From contig JAHLMK010000002.1 in assembly GCA_019915135.1 (NCBI GenBank), positions 496,001-560,000 of the forward strand: DNA of 64,000 nt, in the 5' to 3' direction. The translations under genes and the position numbers were made by a program. The DNA is from Strobilurus pachycystidiatus (lineage: Eukaryota > Basidiomycota > Agaricomycetes > Agaricales > Physalacriaceae). This document shows, piece by piece, positions 22,562 to 33,109 of the stretch; the stretch's first letter is position 1; each line of letters begins with the position of its first letter. Under the pieces are notes generated by a model. The model did not search any database. It had not been told where the DNA came from and saw only the letters and a list, made by a program, of their open reading frames with translations.

Positions 22562-23244
22562 TCACAGTAATGGTTCCTTGTATTCGAAACCCTTTGGTAG
22601 AATCCTCGGCTTCGATTCTGCTATAGGCTGGGGATTCCAATTGGGCGGCAATGTCCCATCCTCCCAGCTGCGTAGCAGGTTCATTTCGAGTATGCCCATC
22701 TCTGAACCGGGGAATATCCTGAGCCGCTCCATACGACGGTCGCGCAGTTTGTTTTTCGGCAACATTCCAGAGACAGCATGTCGGATGATCTACATGGGGG
22801 GTCATGACACGCCTTGAGCGCCAAGTAGCGCGGACGCACCTCTTCGGGTTTCTTGACCATCATGTCTTTGTACGGCGTCTCCTTCAATCCACCGGGATAC
22901 ATCGAATGCTTGCGGTACATGACCTGCTCAGGCTTCCGCCCAGTCACCTTGACCTTGGTGCAATTTGTTACAATGACATAGTCACCGCAGTCCACTACGG
23001 GTAAGGTGAGCGAGAGACAAGGAGGGTAAAGTCAAGATAACGCACCACTGGGATCGTAAATTGGCTTGTGCTTGCCCATAAGCACCAGCGCTATACGCTC
23101 AGCCAGCTTTCCGAGAATACGATCCGACGCGTCGACTTGGTGCCATAAACGAGCATATGCAAGAGCAGTCTACATTACCAGTAGTCAGAGGTGGAAACAG
23201 ATAAAGAGGCGCGGAGGACATACATTTCCCACTGCTTGCGACAT
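22562..23244 (-). CDS. MRPL23: Mitochondrial large-subunit ribosomal protein uL13m
   Basis: 175 aa, the bacterial-L13 family, acting in the mitochondrial ribosome. Introns: 22790-22839, 22995-23045, 23170-23223. Seen: [20 protein letters not shown] at the start, [47 protein letters not shown] and [16 protein letters not shown]; these are the hallmarks of L13. The first exon codes for only seven residues, so there is no long separate targeting peptide, as in other fungal uL13m proteins. A C-terminal extension of about 40 residues follows the L13 core. Confidence 0.93.
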
Positions 23245-23581
23245 GGTGGGTCGAGCTAAAGTTTTGTTGCCTGATCGGGAAGTCCCGCTATCCGGCCCGC
23301 CTCCTTATATCCGCCACTCGTGATACGATACACTTTCAAAAGTACATTTGAAGACGTTCAAGTCCATAGACCAGGCGTTCAGTATGTATGACAAGATACC
23401 CACTGTATAAGTATCGAAATCGGTCTTTAAACTCGCGCATTGCGCTTGTCCCTTGCCCATTCTGTCTTTCGCAACCTTGAGGACCAGTCACCGTCTATCT
23501 TTGTTATTGGCAACTGTGTTCATCTTCGTGTCTTTCTCCACATTTTCATTGTATCATTGAGAACTAGATACTCTTTCGGCA
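23245..23581. other. Intergenic
   Basis: 5' flank of the uL13m gene and 3' flank of the Ser/Thr-rich gene. Nothing else seen. Confidence 0.4.
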
Positions 23582-24512
23582 TCACACAATATATGCACCC
23601 AGAATTAATCCACCCAGGACCGTAGCGATACTTGTGCTGAAGAAGTGGATATCGACAGAATGCGACCTAATCATGAAGTGAGCTCTGCGTAGATCACAAG
23701 TAAGAAGCTTGGGCGCTCACAGGGATGCAGCGTTTGAGTTCGATGCACTAGATGAGGCAGTTGAAGATGTGGATGTGGATGTCGAGGATTTGGTAGTCGT
23801 TGAACTCGATGTGCTGCTCGTACTGTTATTTGTCGAAGTGCTAGTAGAGGTCTTTGAACCCGAGCCAGTCGAGCTCGTCGAACCGGAGCTGGTACTGGAT
23901 GCCGAGGTGATTGTCGCAGATGCGGCTCCCGATACTAGGGAGACAGAAGCGGATGGCGCGGTCGCAGACGAGCCTCCGCTGAGAGAGCTTACCCGGGATG
24001 TGCCACTTATTGTCGAGCTTGGAGCGGCGACAGTGAGCGTCAAGGAGCCTAGGACGCTCCGTACATCTGATTCTTCAGAACCTAGTGTGACCTCTGGACC
24101 ACCGACGAGAGATACTTTTGTGACGTATTTGGGACCGACACTGGTACTCGATGCGCTCGGAGAAGAAGCTGTCGGGGGAGAGATGAGGATTAGACACACA
24201 GCGATGGGAGAACCTACTGGAAATGGAGTTGGATGCGGAGTCCAAAGCCGACGTGAATGGGTCAAAGGAAAGGCCACCTGTCAGATTTTGAGATATACGC
24301 TTGCTAACCGTCATTACGCCTTACTTGTCAGAGATGCTAGTATGCCGTCCCAAGATCCTAGCAGGTCACGTTGAGAGAACAGTAGGCATAATTCACAGGC
24401 ACGTACCATCGTCAAAAAAGTTCCGTGGAGGAACAGAGGCTGCCACTCCGAACGAGGCATGCGACACAACAAGAAGAAGCAAAGTGAACATTATTGATCG
24501 TGAGGTCGTCAT
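23582..24512 (-). CDS. Ser/Thr-rich secreted protein, probably GPI-anchored
   Basis: 243 aa in five exons (introns 23667-23720, 24169-24217, 24278-24324, 24358-24406). Seen: a signal peptide with core MFTLLLLVVSHASFGVAA, a short ordered segment with SWDGILASL and FDPFTSAL, a middle part with KYVTKVSLVGG, then about 100 residues almost wholly Ser, Thr, Ala and Gly, and a hydrophobic C-terminus STSIATVLGGLILGAYIV without a basic tail. This is the layout of a heavily O-mannosylated wall or membrane mannoprotein with a GPI signal. I do not recognise the family. The ATG was chosen because a TATAAA box sits just before an upstream ATG at 24605, which would leave that ATG outside the transcript. Confidence 0.7.
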
Positions 24513-24923
24513 TTTGAGAGAAGGGTAGAGAGTTGAGACTTGATCAACAAGCGTGTGGCAAATGGCTATCCAGAGCGAGGCATACAGAAAGCCAGGCGCG
24601 GTCATTTATACGCGGTGAACACAGCCAAGTCGCGACGGGGACCGGGCGCAGTGTAAGATGTCCCCAGATATGATTCAAGCGCGTAGATACACTGATCGAA
24701 GTCACCAAAGCTTGCGTATCATAGTTTCGTCCATGACTGCCGTTCATGGGGGGACGTCTTGGAGAACATGTAGTGGTCAACAGGCAGACAGTGATTGCCA
24801 AAAATAGGTTGTGCGAAGTTCCTAAGGCCTGCCGGCACACGCCGGTCCGGTCCCGCCTCTTCCACTGAGTCTCATCACCTCGTTCCGCGCACTGCAACTA
24901 ACCAACACAGCGGCGCTCTCGCC
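24513..24923. other. Shared upstream region of two divergent genes
   Basis: Lies between the Ser/Thr-rich gene (minus) and the TRAF-type gene (plus). It contains a minus-strand TATA box at 24605-24610 and no ORF of note. Confidence 0.5.
24605..24610 (-). promoter_or_regulatory. TATA box of Ser/Thr-rich gene
   Basis: TATAAA on the minus strand, 93 nt before the chosen ATG. Confidence 0.45.
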
Positions 24924-26595
24924 ATGGCATCCTACATCTACACTGAGCCCACAAACTCCAACCTGGTGCGTCTATGTGTACAACAAGTCTACACCATCTC
25001 AATCAACGGTGTCCTATCGGTTAGATATGTTGCATCTGTCGGTATGACACTTGTTGCCTTCGCTTCAGACCCAGGCTCTTACGTGGCGCAGGATGCCCTT
25101 TGTGAACCCATATTCCACTCGATCGTGCTCCCACACATTTTGTCTGGAATGCATACAAGAAGCACTGAGACATTCACTGCATTGCCCCGTGGATCGTCTA
25201 CCATTGACTATTGGCGACCTGGAGCTTGCTGATCCTATCGTCCGTTCTGTGTGTTGTCAAATACGTGAACATGAAGCAGCACAACTAAACCCCAGCCTAG
25301 CTCGTTGACGAACTGTCTGTGCGGTGTCCGTCCGAAGGTTGCGGTCATGTCTGTCAACGCGATCTACTGCGCGGCCATCTCGCCCAGGAGTGCAATTCCG
25401 TCCTCGTACCGTGTCCTGACACAAAATGCAAGCAATCCATTTTGAGGAATAGCGTGGAAGGCGAGAAATGTATACACACGCCGGTCGTATGCAGTACATG
25501 TGGAATAGAGGTACTGTTCTCCGAATACGAGGTGGGCTTCTCAACTTCTCATCTAGTCATTCATCGCTGACACCAACTAGGATCATTGCTCTACGTGCAC
25601 GGAATTTACCTATTCATGCGAGCATTGTGACGCTGAAGTCCAACACACAGACAGAGGCTCGCATACGGATTCCTGCACTCATGCGCCGGTTTCATGTGTT
25701 CATTCGCCGTTTGGATGTGTATGGACCGGAGAGCGCCGCTCGTTGGATGCACATATATCCACTTGCACTTACGAAGCTATGAAAGGATTCCTGGCTTTGC
25801 ATACTTCCGGCATGAAGGCTCTGAAGGAGGAGAACGTATTACTGCGTGCTAAAGTAGATGCACTCCAGGGCCACATTCGCAATTCAACGCGAGAGATTCA
25901 CACAGCCAAGGAAGCTTTGGGGCCATGGTACACTAATTCTGCTGCGCGTCCATCATCGGAACAACCCATACACGTGCAACACCATCTCGCGTCAACATCG
26001 CATCAAGCCACCCCATCAGGGAGCTCGGGTTCGCCAACTGAAGGATCTGCTATCTTTGCGTCCTACTTCCCCCAGGATGGTACACCGTCTACACCGAATT
26101 CTGCTTCCCATTCGCCCCAAGACTGGCGCAATCCCCAACGTACGCCTCTCAGTATGAATCATAACTGGGATCCGCCCAGCTCTTCTTCGCGCTCCGTCGC
26201 ACGAGATGTGGTCGCCCCAGTGGATCTCAGTACGACGCTAGAGGGATCTCTGAATGGACTACGAGAGTCGATGGTGACACTTTCGAGCACTGTGGATTCG
26301 CTGGGGCGTAGGAGTGAAATATCGCTGACGAATGAGAGTTTGAGGCTTAACGAAGAGATCATGTCTCTCCGAGCTCATATGCATGGACTTCGAATGCAGG
26401 TGCGTTTCCCTTTTCCTGATTGTCTGGATCTAGCGTTGATGACGCTCACAGGTTCATGCAATCATGTTGAATCGCAATGCCATAGCTACTGGCCGAGTTG
26501 AAGAACCACCAGCGCCAGGAGATGCTACGTGGATTCCGGCTCGTTTCCCTCAAATCCCTGGTGGACCATCAGCTCTGTCGATCACAAAACTTTGA
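24924..26595 (+). CDS. TRAF-type RING/zinc-finger protein
   Basis: 469 aa; probable E3 ubiquitin ligase. Introns: 24966-25024, 25042-25091, 25249-25300, 25532-25580, 26400-26451; the second exon is only 17 nt and supplies the first RING cysteines (ICCIC). The RING, about residues 15-57, has SCSHTFCLECI and ends CPVD rather than CPxC, as in TRAF proteins. Two or more TRAF-type Cys/His fingers follow: VRCPSEGCGHVCQRDLLRGH, CPDTKCKQS and HAPVSCVHSPFGCVWTG. A coiled-coil (MKALKEENVLLRAKVDALQG) and a Ser/Pro-rich linker come next, then another helical segment (SLRLNEEIMSLRAHMHGLRM). There is no MATH/TRAF-C domain. Substrate unknown. Confidence 0.8.
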
Positions 26596-27270
26596 AGCTT
26601 GTAGAAGATGTCTGCTCGTAGTGTAACATGTAGCTATAGCCAAATAAATGTAGGATAGTGGCCAATTCAGTCTGGATGGTGGCAGAGAGTCAAGGGCGTT
26701 CGCCGCGTCAGCAAGGATGGACGGTCTACACCGCCAAACGGCAGACCACTGTAAGCAAGTAATTAGCCGAAGTCAGATATCCAATGACGTGGTTTGGACG
26801 TGGTTGTAAGAATTCAAGTGTGGCTTCGGGACCTATATTACACGCCTGGCATACCGCTCCTGCGCTTGACACGCTCTTTGATATAGCGAGCACTGAACTC
26901 GAAAACCGTTACGAGAACTGACACGATGATATTTAAGGAAACTACAGGTTGGTAACAGAAGGAGCAGTACATTATCTACGGTATCTGGATAATTTGCGCG
27001 ATGTTTGGCAATTTGATCCTGTCAAGTAATGAGCTGCATTCAGTGATTCCAGTCCCGAAGTCTGAAATGATCGCACCATAGACGAGTTGACGATAGGTCT
27101 TTCATAACCGAGGTGGAACCGAAGCAGCTAATGGCGGAGGAGCTGAGAGAAGCAGAGCTGGGAACCGTCAGTCTTGTGAAGCAAGCTTGGTCATGGCTGA
27201 ACCTTTTGTGCTTCGCTGGACTGCCAAGTGACCTTCGTTGCTTCTACCCAAGACATTGGGGTCCCTCGGC
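26596..27270. other. Intergenic, TRAF-type to F-box gene
   Basis: Tail-to-tail spacer without a supported ORF. It contains one arm (26727-26747) of a 21-bp inverted repeat whose other arm lies beyond the F-box gene. Confidence 0.4.
26727..26747 (+). repeat. 21-bp inverted repeat, left arm
   Basis: Begins TACACCGCCAAACGGC. Exactly matches the reverse complement of 29404-29424; flanking bases do not match. Confidence 0.7.
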
Positions 27271-28806
27271 CTAAGTACTCACGGTACATTTCCCATTCAA
27301 GACCACTTTAAGTCGTCGTGTGTGATTTCCGGCTCCTCCGAGGTCAATGTTGACATAGCAAGGATTTTGCGACGTCGCTCGCGCAGATCCACCCAGTATG
27401 CGTTTCAGTTCACAGAAGTAGTTTTCTGCATCTATTCCGATGTCGCCTGGGTCAGATGGGTCTGCAAGTTCATCGCCCCTTTTTATATCCAGCTCCTCAA
27501 GCGAAGGTACCAAATTGATCAGCGCAAGAATATGTTCTGCAGTTATGATCAATATACGAGAACTTCCGTCCAAGGTCAGGCGCTTGAGGCCGGGCGAGCG
27601 GGAATGGCGTAGGAACTCGAAGACACCCTTCATATCATTATCTTCCACGGGCAGGAGATGCAGTTCCTCCAGCAAGGGGTGACGGACGTGATTCCAAAGC
27701 GCCCAGTACGTTGCCTCGACTTTGAGGTAACGTAGAGAAGTAGTGAAAATTTTGGTAGGGATTTGTAAAATGACGTAGGAGCCAATGTCAGTGTTAGAGG
27801 TAGTGAGGGAAGAAAGAGAAGGACAATTGGAGATGAAGTAGATGGCGGTTTGGAAAGACGATTCTCCGTCTACGTTTGTGAGTTTCACCTCAGTCAACTG
27901 CGCGAGAGGGAGGCAAATACGATCTTCTCGGCCAGAGTCGTCAATTTCAACCATGCGCAAAGAAGGAGCAAATTCAAATGCGGTGACAACAATCACCTCG
28001 TCAGGGGATGCAGCACATCTGATGTCAAGGGACTGGAGGAGTGGAACTCTCCCGGAAACAGCGTGAAGCATCGCCAAAAGGTAGGGTGGGACGTCAAGAC
28101 TGACGTGCTTCCAACGTTTGGAGTGCTGCATCAAAACGCCCAAACAGTCTTTATGCGTCTCAGCGAGCTCCTCGCGAATTTGCGATGGCCCGACTTCCGA
28201 CCAGAAGTTCACCGAGATGGGATAGTCTTTGGTCAGCGCAATTTGAGTTTCGAGGGCGTCCTTCCATTTTGGCGGGTACATCGTGACGGGCTGCGAGTCA
28301 CAGAGTGTGATAGTGGACCAGAGAGGAGGGTGGGCAAGTGCGATGTTACGCCAAAGGCGACAGACGTGGATAAGAGGCCATGGACCTGTCGAAATATGGA
28401 GCCCGTCAGGCGGGTCTTCAAGTTCAAGTTCAAGTTGCAGGATGCAGTACCACTGGAAGATCTCTGTCATGCATTCGACGGGAAACCTGCGCAGCGGGGA
28501 AAGCAAAGAGCGGGAGCGTGCCACCAGCGCCTGTAATCGACGCTGCTCTGCCTCGAGTCGGTCACAGGCTGACTGTAGGTCTGCGATGGTATCGTTCAGA
28601 TTGTGCAGCTGCTTCTCCACCTCGGAGAGGTCGGTCAGCGCGTTCGGGATGATTTCTCCCCGGACAATGCCTTCATCCGCGTCTGAAATTGGGTCGTTCG
28701 ATGCTGCGAGAATGGCGTAGACGGGATGAGTGCGACGTGAAGAAGGATGCGGCAAGCGATACCGAGTACCACATGAATGGCAGGATAACGAGGTGGATGT
28801 GGTCAT
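27271..28806 (-). CDS. F-box protein with LRR-like C-terminus
   Basis: 511 aa, uninterrupted. It has the layout of the large, fast-evolving agaricomycete F-box family: a coiled-coil (LNDTIADLQSACDRLEAEQR), then the F-box core LSPLRRFPVECMTEIFQWYC and VCRLWRNIALAHPPLWSTIT, then leucine-rich segments such as SLSSLTTSNTDIG and LVPSLEELDIKRG. The F-box binds Skp1 in an SCF ubiquitin ligase; the C-terminal repeats would choose the substrate, which is unknown. The N-terminus has CHSCGTRY, a single CxxC pair. Lack of introns is common in this family. A 21-bp inverted repeat flanks the gene on both sides. Confidence 0.85.
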   Translation of the reverse strand: MTTSTSLSCHSCGTRYRLPHPSSRRTHPVYAILAASNDPISDADEGIVRGEIIPNALTDLSEVEKQLHNLNDTIADLQSACDRLEAEQRRLQALVARSRSLLSPLRRFPVECMTEIFQWYCILQLELELEDPPDGLHISTGPWPLIHVCRLWRNIALAHPPLWSTITLCDSQPVTMYPPKWKDALETQIALTKDYPISVNFWSEVGPSQIREELAETHKDCLGVLMQHSKRWKHVSLDVPPYLLAMLHAVSGRVPLLQSLDIRCAASPDEVIVVTAFEFAPSLRMVEIDDSGREDRICLPLAQLTEVKLTNVDGESSFQTAIYFISNCPSLSSLTTSNTDIGSYVILQIPTKIFTTSLRYLKVEATYWALWNHVRHPLLEELHLLPVEDNDMKGVFEFLRHSRSPGLKRLTLDGSSRILIITAEHILALINLVPSLEELDIKRGDELADPSDPGDIGIDAENYFCELKRILGGSARATSQNPCYVNIDLGGAGNHTRRLKVVLNGKCTVST

Positions 28807-29682
28807 CTATCTGATCGGTCAGCCTTCCTCTCAAACCGACATTTCTCGGTGCTCACCGCCGCAGGTGGAAAAATATGCACTGAGTTAACGGTACGTACGC
28901 TGCCTCAGATTCAAGCGCAGCGCTACTAAGTAATGGTGTAGAATGATGAATTCAAGTTGCGCGAGCCACACGGACTGGTAATTTGGGACGTGTCAGGATC
29001 GCAAAATGCTTCCAACACTTCGCACAAGTCAGAAGGAATTTTCACGGTGCATAAACGCGCGACGCTTACATCGCTCCTGTTGCTGGTCGTGGTCACTCGA
29101 CAACCGTGGTCCCTGCCAAAAACTGGCCAAAAATGGCAATGGGCGGCAGGCGCCTTTGCCGGGTCTGAATCTTTGCCATGAAATGAGATACATATGCAGA
29201 ATCCGAGTCCAAGTCATCCGCGTCGCTTAGGTATATGAGAGGATCTTCGACCTGGAAGGAATATTGACCAAAGGGTGCTGGAGAATCGGCGTCATCTACA
29301 GCGGCTGAGTTTCAAGGGAGGCTAAAGTTGTCATACTTAGTCTTTACAGGAAAAGTGACGGCGGCGCTTGAAATCAGAGACGTATGAATCACTGATCTCA
29401 AGCGGTCTGCCGTTTGGCGGTGTATGCGCTGCAGGTAAACGATCGCGTAGATGCATGTTGTAGGAAGATGTCTTTGACAGGGACTAGTCTTGCGTTCATT
29501 TGTTTCGTTTTGGCCATCAATGGTGATGGGGTTCAATGTTATCGCTTGATACATCCTTTGAAGTGGGAGGATACTTGATATCAAAGTCGTCGCCATATCA
29601 TTTTATTATCATCTCTAGTAGGCGATGGTCGTCAAGTCACTGTGTATGGGCGGAACAAGAAGCGAGTGTTGCATCGAGAAGA
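28807..29682. other. Intergenic, F-box to BAG gene
   Basis: Promoter of the F-box gene and 3' flank of the BAG gene. No supported ORF. It carries the right arm (29404-29424) of the 21-bp inverted repeat. Confidence 0.4.
29404..29424 (-). repeat. 21-bp inverted repeat, right arm
   Basis: Reverse complement of 26727-26747; the arms are 2.7 kb apart and enclose the F-box gene. Confidence 0.7.
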
Positions 29683-30272
29683 CTATGCGCGAGAGCTCCA
29701 AGCATCGTCGAGACGATCCAAAAGACCCTGAACCTCTTTCACGGCGGCCTTTCTCTCTTGGCGCGCGGTCTCCCATTCACCATCTGCTGAGATGGCGTCT
29801 AAACGAAGGAGGGCCTGCAGGAGAAGTTCCCCAAGCCGAGCATGTTCCTTTTGGAGAGCAGGCGACGATGCTTCTTGGTGTGGAAGTGTTTCTAGGAAGG
29901 ACGTAAGGGAAGGAACGATCGATTGGCGGATTGACGCGAGTTCCTGCTGGATTGTGGACAGTGAGGTCTGTTCTGTCTTTTCGACGGATGCAGATGGCGC
30001 GGATGGGGTATCGTGTATGGGGAGTAGGGTGAGGGTAGACGATGTACGGAGACGGTACGAAGCGAGGGGAAGCTTGTCGTCTTTGAGGACGGCACCGTGA
30101 TAGATGAGCTTGAAATCAGAGTCGAGATGGGTTTCCTCGGAGATGAGCCTGCGCAAGTCGCCCAGCCGCGTGTCGAGTGACACGTCAAAGGCAAATCTTG
30201 AAGACTTGTGAGCCAAAGAGGCAGCCGGAGCTTGCGAAAAGCTTACTTGTCCTTGTTCCACTTGACATACAT
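29683..30272 (-). CDS. UBL-BAG domain co-chaperone (BAG1-like)
   Basis: 179 aa. Residues 1-68 are a ubiquitin-like domain (SLDTRLGDLRRLISEET, FKLIYHGAVLKDDKLPLASY, STLTLLPI). Residues about 95-176 are a BAG domain (IQQELASIRQSIVPSLTSFL, LGELLLQALLRLDAI, WETARQERKAAVKEVQGLLD). BAG domains bind the Hsp70 ATPase domain and speed nucleotide release; the UBL can dock on the proteasome. One intron, 30197-30246. Exon 1 is 26 nt and codes for MYVKWNKDK; this is the first ubiquitin-fold strand, which supports the start. The start codon is only 55 bp from that of the divergent MAP kinase kinase gene. Confidence 0.88.
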
Positions 30273-30327
30273 CTGCGCTTGAAGAGAGCAGCCCGGACAA
30301 ATTTTATTTATCAAATCACAGGCTGCG

Positions 30328-31988
30328 ATGACCTCATACTCCATCTCTGCCAATAACCGCGACGTTCCGCCCAAGTATATGGCCTCTGTCCATACTGCCC
30401 CAATGTCCCAGCCAGCCCGCCCGATGCCCCCGATGCCGCCCACTGCGAGGGCCGCCGCGCTCGCAAACGGCATGCGTCAAAATGCTATGCGTGCTCGTCG
30501 CTCAGCCCCCGGTCGTCTTGCCGGTGCAAGGGCTCCGCCTCCGTCCATGCAATTCAGAGAGTCCGAACGGGTCATGCCCACCATATCCTCCCCGGTGTCT
30601 CTTCTGGAGCAGCGTGCCACCCAGCCGACAGGCCGCCCCTCCTTTGCTTCATTCAAGCAGCTCAATTTGTACGTGCTGCATCGCCTTCAATCACATCATA
30701 CTCACCACTTTTTTCAGCGAATCGGACGGCGCAATCACCCTGCGAAATACCCGAATACACTCAAATGGCATCGTCTTTGGTGACGAGACATACGACATGA
30801 CGCAAGACGATTTCGTTCTCGAGGAAGAATTGGGCGAGGGACATTATGGGTCCGTGCGTAGAGTGATCCACACTCCAACAGGGACCGCAATGGCCATGAA
30901 GGCGCGCACCATTCCATGCACTCGACCGTTCCTTCCTTCTTACCTTCCTCTAGGAGACCAAGATCTCTTTCCAGCGGAACGACGTCGAGCAAATCATCCA
31001 GGAACTAGATATCCTTCACCGGGCGCGAGCCCCTAACATCGTAGAATTCCACGGCGCATTCACGGTTGAGAGTCGGATATACTCCCTTATGGAGTACATG
31101 GACGCTGGAAGTCTCGACAAGCTCACTTTTCGCCCTAGAGGCACTTACTTGGTCGGTGACCAGGAGCTTGTGTGGCAGCCTTTACCCGAACCGGTGCTCG
31201 CACGGATCTCGGCGAGTGTCGTTCGTGGTCTCAAGGCGCTGAAAGATGATCTGGTACGTTGAACTTCCTAATTGGCAGTCGTCACTGGCTGACTCTTGAT
31301 CCAGGATGTTATGCATCGGGGTATGTGATGCCACCGTTACCTCCACCATTGCCGATGCTGACCGTTTGAAGATGTCAAGCCAACAAATGTTCTTGTCAAC
31401 AGGAAGGGCGAGGTTAAGCTTTGCGATTTTGGTGTCTCGAAGCATCTAGAAAACTCCTTGGCGAAGACAAATATCGGCTGTCAGAGTTACATGGCGGTAT
31501 GTACCGCCCTTTTTCACGCATGCTTCAACTCATCCTCGACCAGCCGGAGCGAATCCAAGGAGAATCCAGAAACAGCGTCTCTGAATACAGTGTCTCCGCT
31601 GATGTCTGGTCCCTGGGCTTATCCGTCATTGAAATTGCCCTGGGAGAATATCCCTACCCAGCCCACGCATACGAGAATATCTTCGCTCAAGTTGGTGCAT
31701 CAGTGTCACCCTCGAGTCTTATTCTAACGATATTATTAGTTGCATTGCATTCTAAAGGGCGAACTGCCGACTCTACCAAACGGTTACAGCTCAGCGGCGG
31801 ACGATTGGATCGCGCGCTGCCTCGATAGAAATCCCAACCGAAGAGCGTCTTACGTTGAGCTCCTGGAGCACCCTTTCCTCAAACACGAGGCGGAGAGGGA
31901 AGTGGACATGGTTGGTTGGGTGACCACAGCGCTCAAATTCAAAGGAACAAAGTGTATACGCGAACCCCCAATGGAAGAGGAGTCATGA
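30328..31988 (+). CDS. Pbs2-class MAP kinase kinase, divergent paralogue
   Basis: 453 aa. An N-terminal Pro/Arg-rich tail (about 150 residues) precedes the kinase domain: [10 protein letters not shown] loop, AMAMK lysine, [36 protein letters not shown], activation loop [18 protein letters not shown] with the MAP2K S-x-A-x-T phosphosites, and [31 protein letters not shown] is the Pbs2/Wis1 signature rather than Ste7 or Mkk1. Introns: 30669-30717, 30902-30953 (GC-AG), 31254-31304, 31321-31371, 31497-31543, 31691-31739. It has insertions ([14 protein letters not shown]) and a weaker alpha-C region than the canonical PBS2 at 55855-57213. Likely a second stress or HOG-type MAP2K; its target MAPK is unknown. 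Confidence 0.85.
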
Positions 31989-32104
31989 TAGTCTCGACTC
32001 TTTCTCCTCGAGTTTCCGATGATGACAATCTACTCTTTACATCACATGTAGTCCTATTTACCCTACAGTTTGTCGAATATTGCTGATCCCGGAGGTCGTA
32101 ACGA

Positions 32105-32112
32105 TATTTATA
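32105..32112 (+). promoter_or_regulatory. TATA-like box of methyltransferase gene
   Basis: TATTTATA about 70 nt before the methyltransferase ATG. Confidence 0.35.
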
Positions 32113-32179
32113 GCGAATAGAAGTGTACTTATTGTAAACTGTTGTGTGATTGCAATCTTCAAGTTGACTTCCTACAGCC

Positions 32180-32998
32180 ATGACTCCACGCCAGTACTCT
32201 ACACATGGCTATCATGAGTCTGTTCTGCGGTCGCACAAATCGCGTACAGCAGCTAATTCGGCTGCCTACTTACTGACATCAATCCAGCCGTCAATGCACA
32301 TTCTCGATGTCGGCTGTGGTCCTGGCACAATAACGGCTGACCTAGCTGCACTCGTGCCAGATGGCCAAGTGACCGGGATGGACATCTCATCAGATGTGCT
32401 CCAGGACGCGACGGCCGCCGCGCAAGCCAGAGGGCTCGCGAATTGCACCTTCACACCGGGGAGCGCAACGAGCATCCCGTTCCCCGACAACACGTTCGAC
32501 ATCACGCATGCGCACCAGGTGCTGCAGCATCTGAGCGACCCCGTCGCGGCGCTGCGCGAGATGCGCCGCGTGACCAAGCCGGGCGGGCTCGTCGCTTCGC
32601 GCGAGACGGACTGCGAGGGCTTCATATGGTATCCCCCCTCCCAGGGGATGACCGAATGGCGCAGCTCATACATGGGGCTGGCGAAGCAGATGGGGGCCGA
32701 GCCCAACGCGGGACGACAGACCCAGGCGTGGGCGAAGAGGGCCGGGTTTCGTAAGGAGGACATCCGGATCAGCACGAGTACGACGTGTTACTCTACGGCG
32801 GAGGAAGTAGCTTGGTGGGGTGAGCGCTGGCAGGAACGAACGCTGGCTTCTTCCTTTGCGCAGACTGCCAAGGTGCACGCGGGGTTGACGGATGACGACC
32901 TCAAGCGGATTTCTGAGGCGTGGAAGGACTGGAGCGTCCATGAAGACGCGTGGTTCATGATGCCTCAAGGCGAGATTCTGTGCACGGTCAGGAAGTAG
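32180..32998 (+). CDS. Class I SAM-dependent methyltransferase
   Basis: 272 aa, single exon. Seen: motif I HILDVGCGPGTITADLA near residue 42, GQVTGMDIS (acidic residue binding the SAM ribose), post-I ANCTFTPGSATSIPFPDNTF, motif II-like DITHAHQVLQHLSDPVAAL, and REMRRVTKPGGLVASRE. This is the UbiE/COQ5-like Methyltransf_11/25 fold; the substrate cannot be read from the sequence. Oddities: it is intronless between intron-rich neighbours, and its middle part (about 32400-32750) is noticeably GC-rich. Both would fit a gene gained by transfer or retroposition, but small intronless methyltransferases are common in these fungi. Confidence 0.85.
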   Translation: MTPRQYSTHGYHESVLRSHKSRTAANSAAYLLTSIQPSMHILDVGCGPGTITADLAALVPDGQVTGMDISSDVLQDATAAAQARGLANCTFTPGSATSIPFPDNTFDITHAHQVLQHLSDPVAALREMRRVTKPGGLVASRETDCEGFIWYPPSQGMTEWRSSYMGLAKQMGAEPNAGRQTQAWAKRAGFRKEDIRISTSTTCYSTAEEVAWWGERWQERTLASSFAQTAKVHAGLTDDDLKRISEAWKDWSVHEDAWFMMPQGEILCTVRK

Positions 32999-33109
32999 AA
33001 CGTCTGACTAGTACAGGCACGACAGAAGGACACAGAAAGAACAATAAAGATAGCTGTACAAATGTAGCAAGTGGATATAAAAGATGTGATATGATAACTC
33101 AAGAAAGGA

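Noticed and set aside
23709..24374. Long plus-strand ORF (221 codons) rich in Val, Asp and Glu
   Set aside because: It is the antisense shadow of the Ser/Thr-rich exon; runs of Ser/Thr codons read backwards give Val/Glu/Asp.
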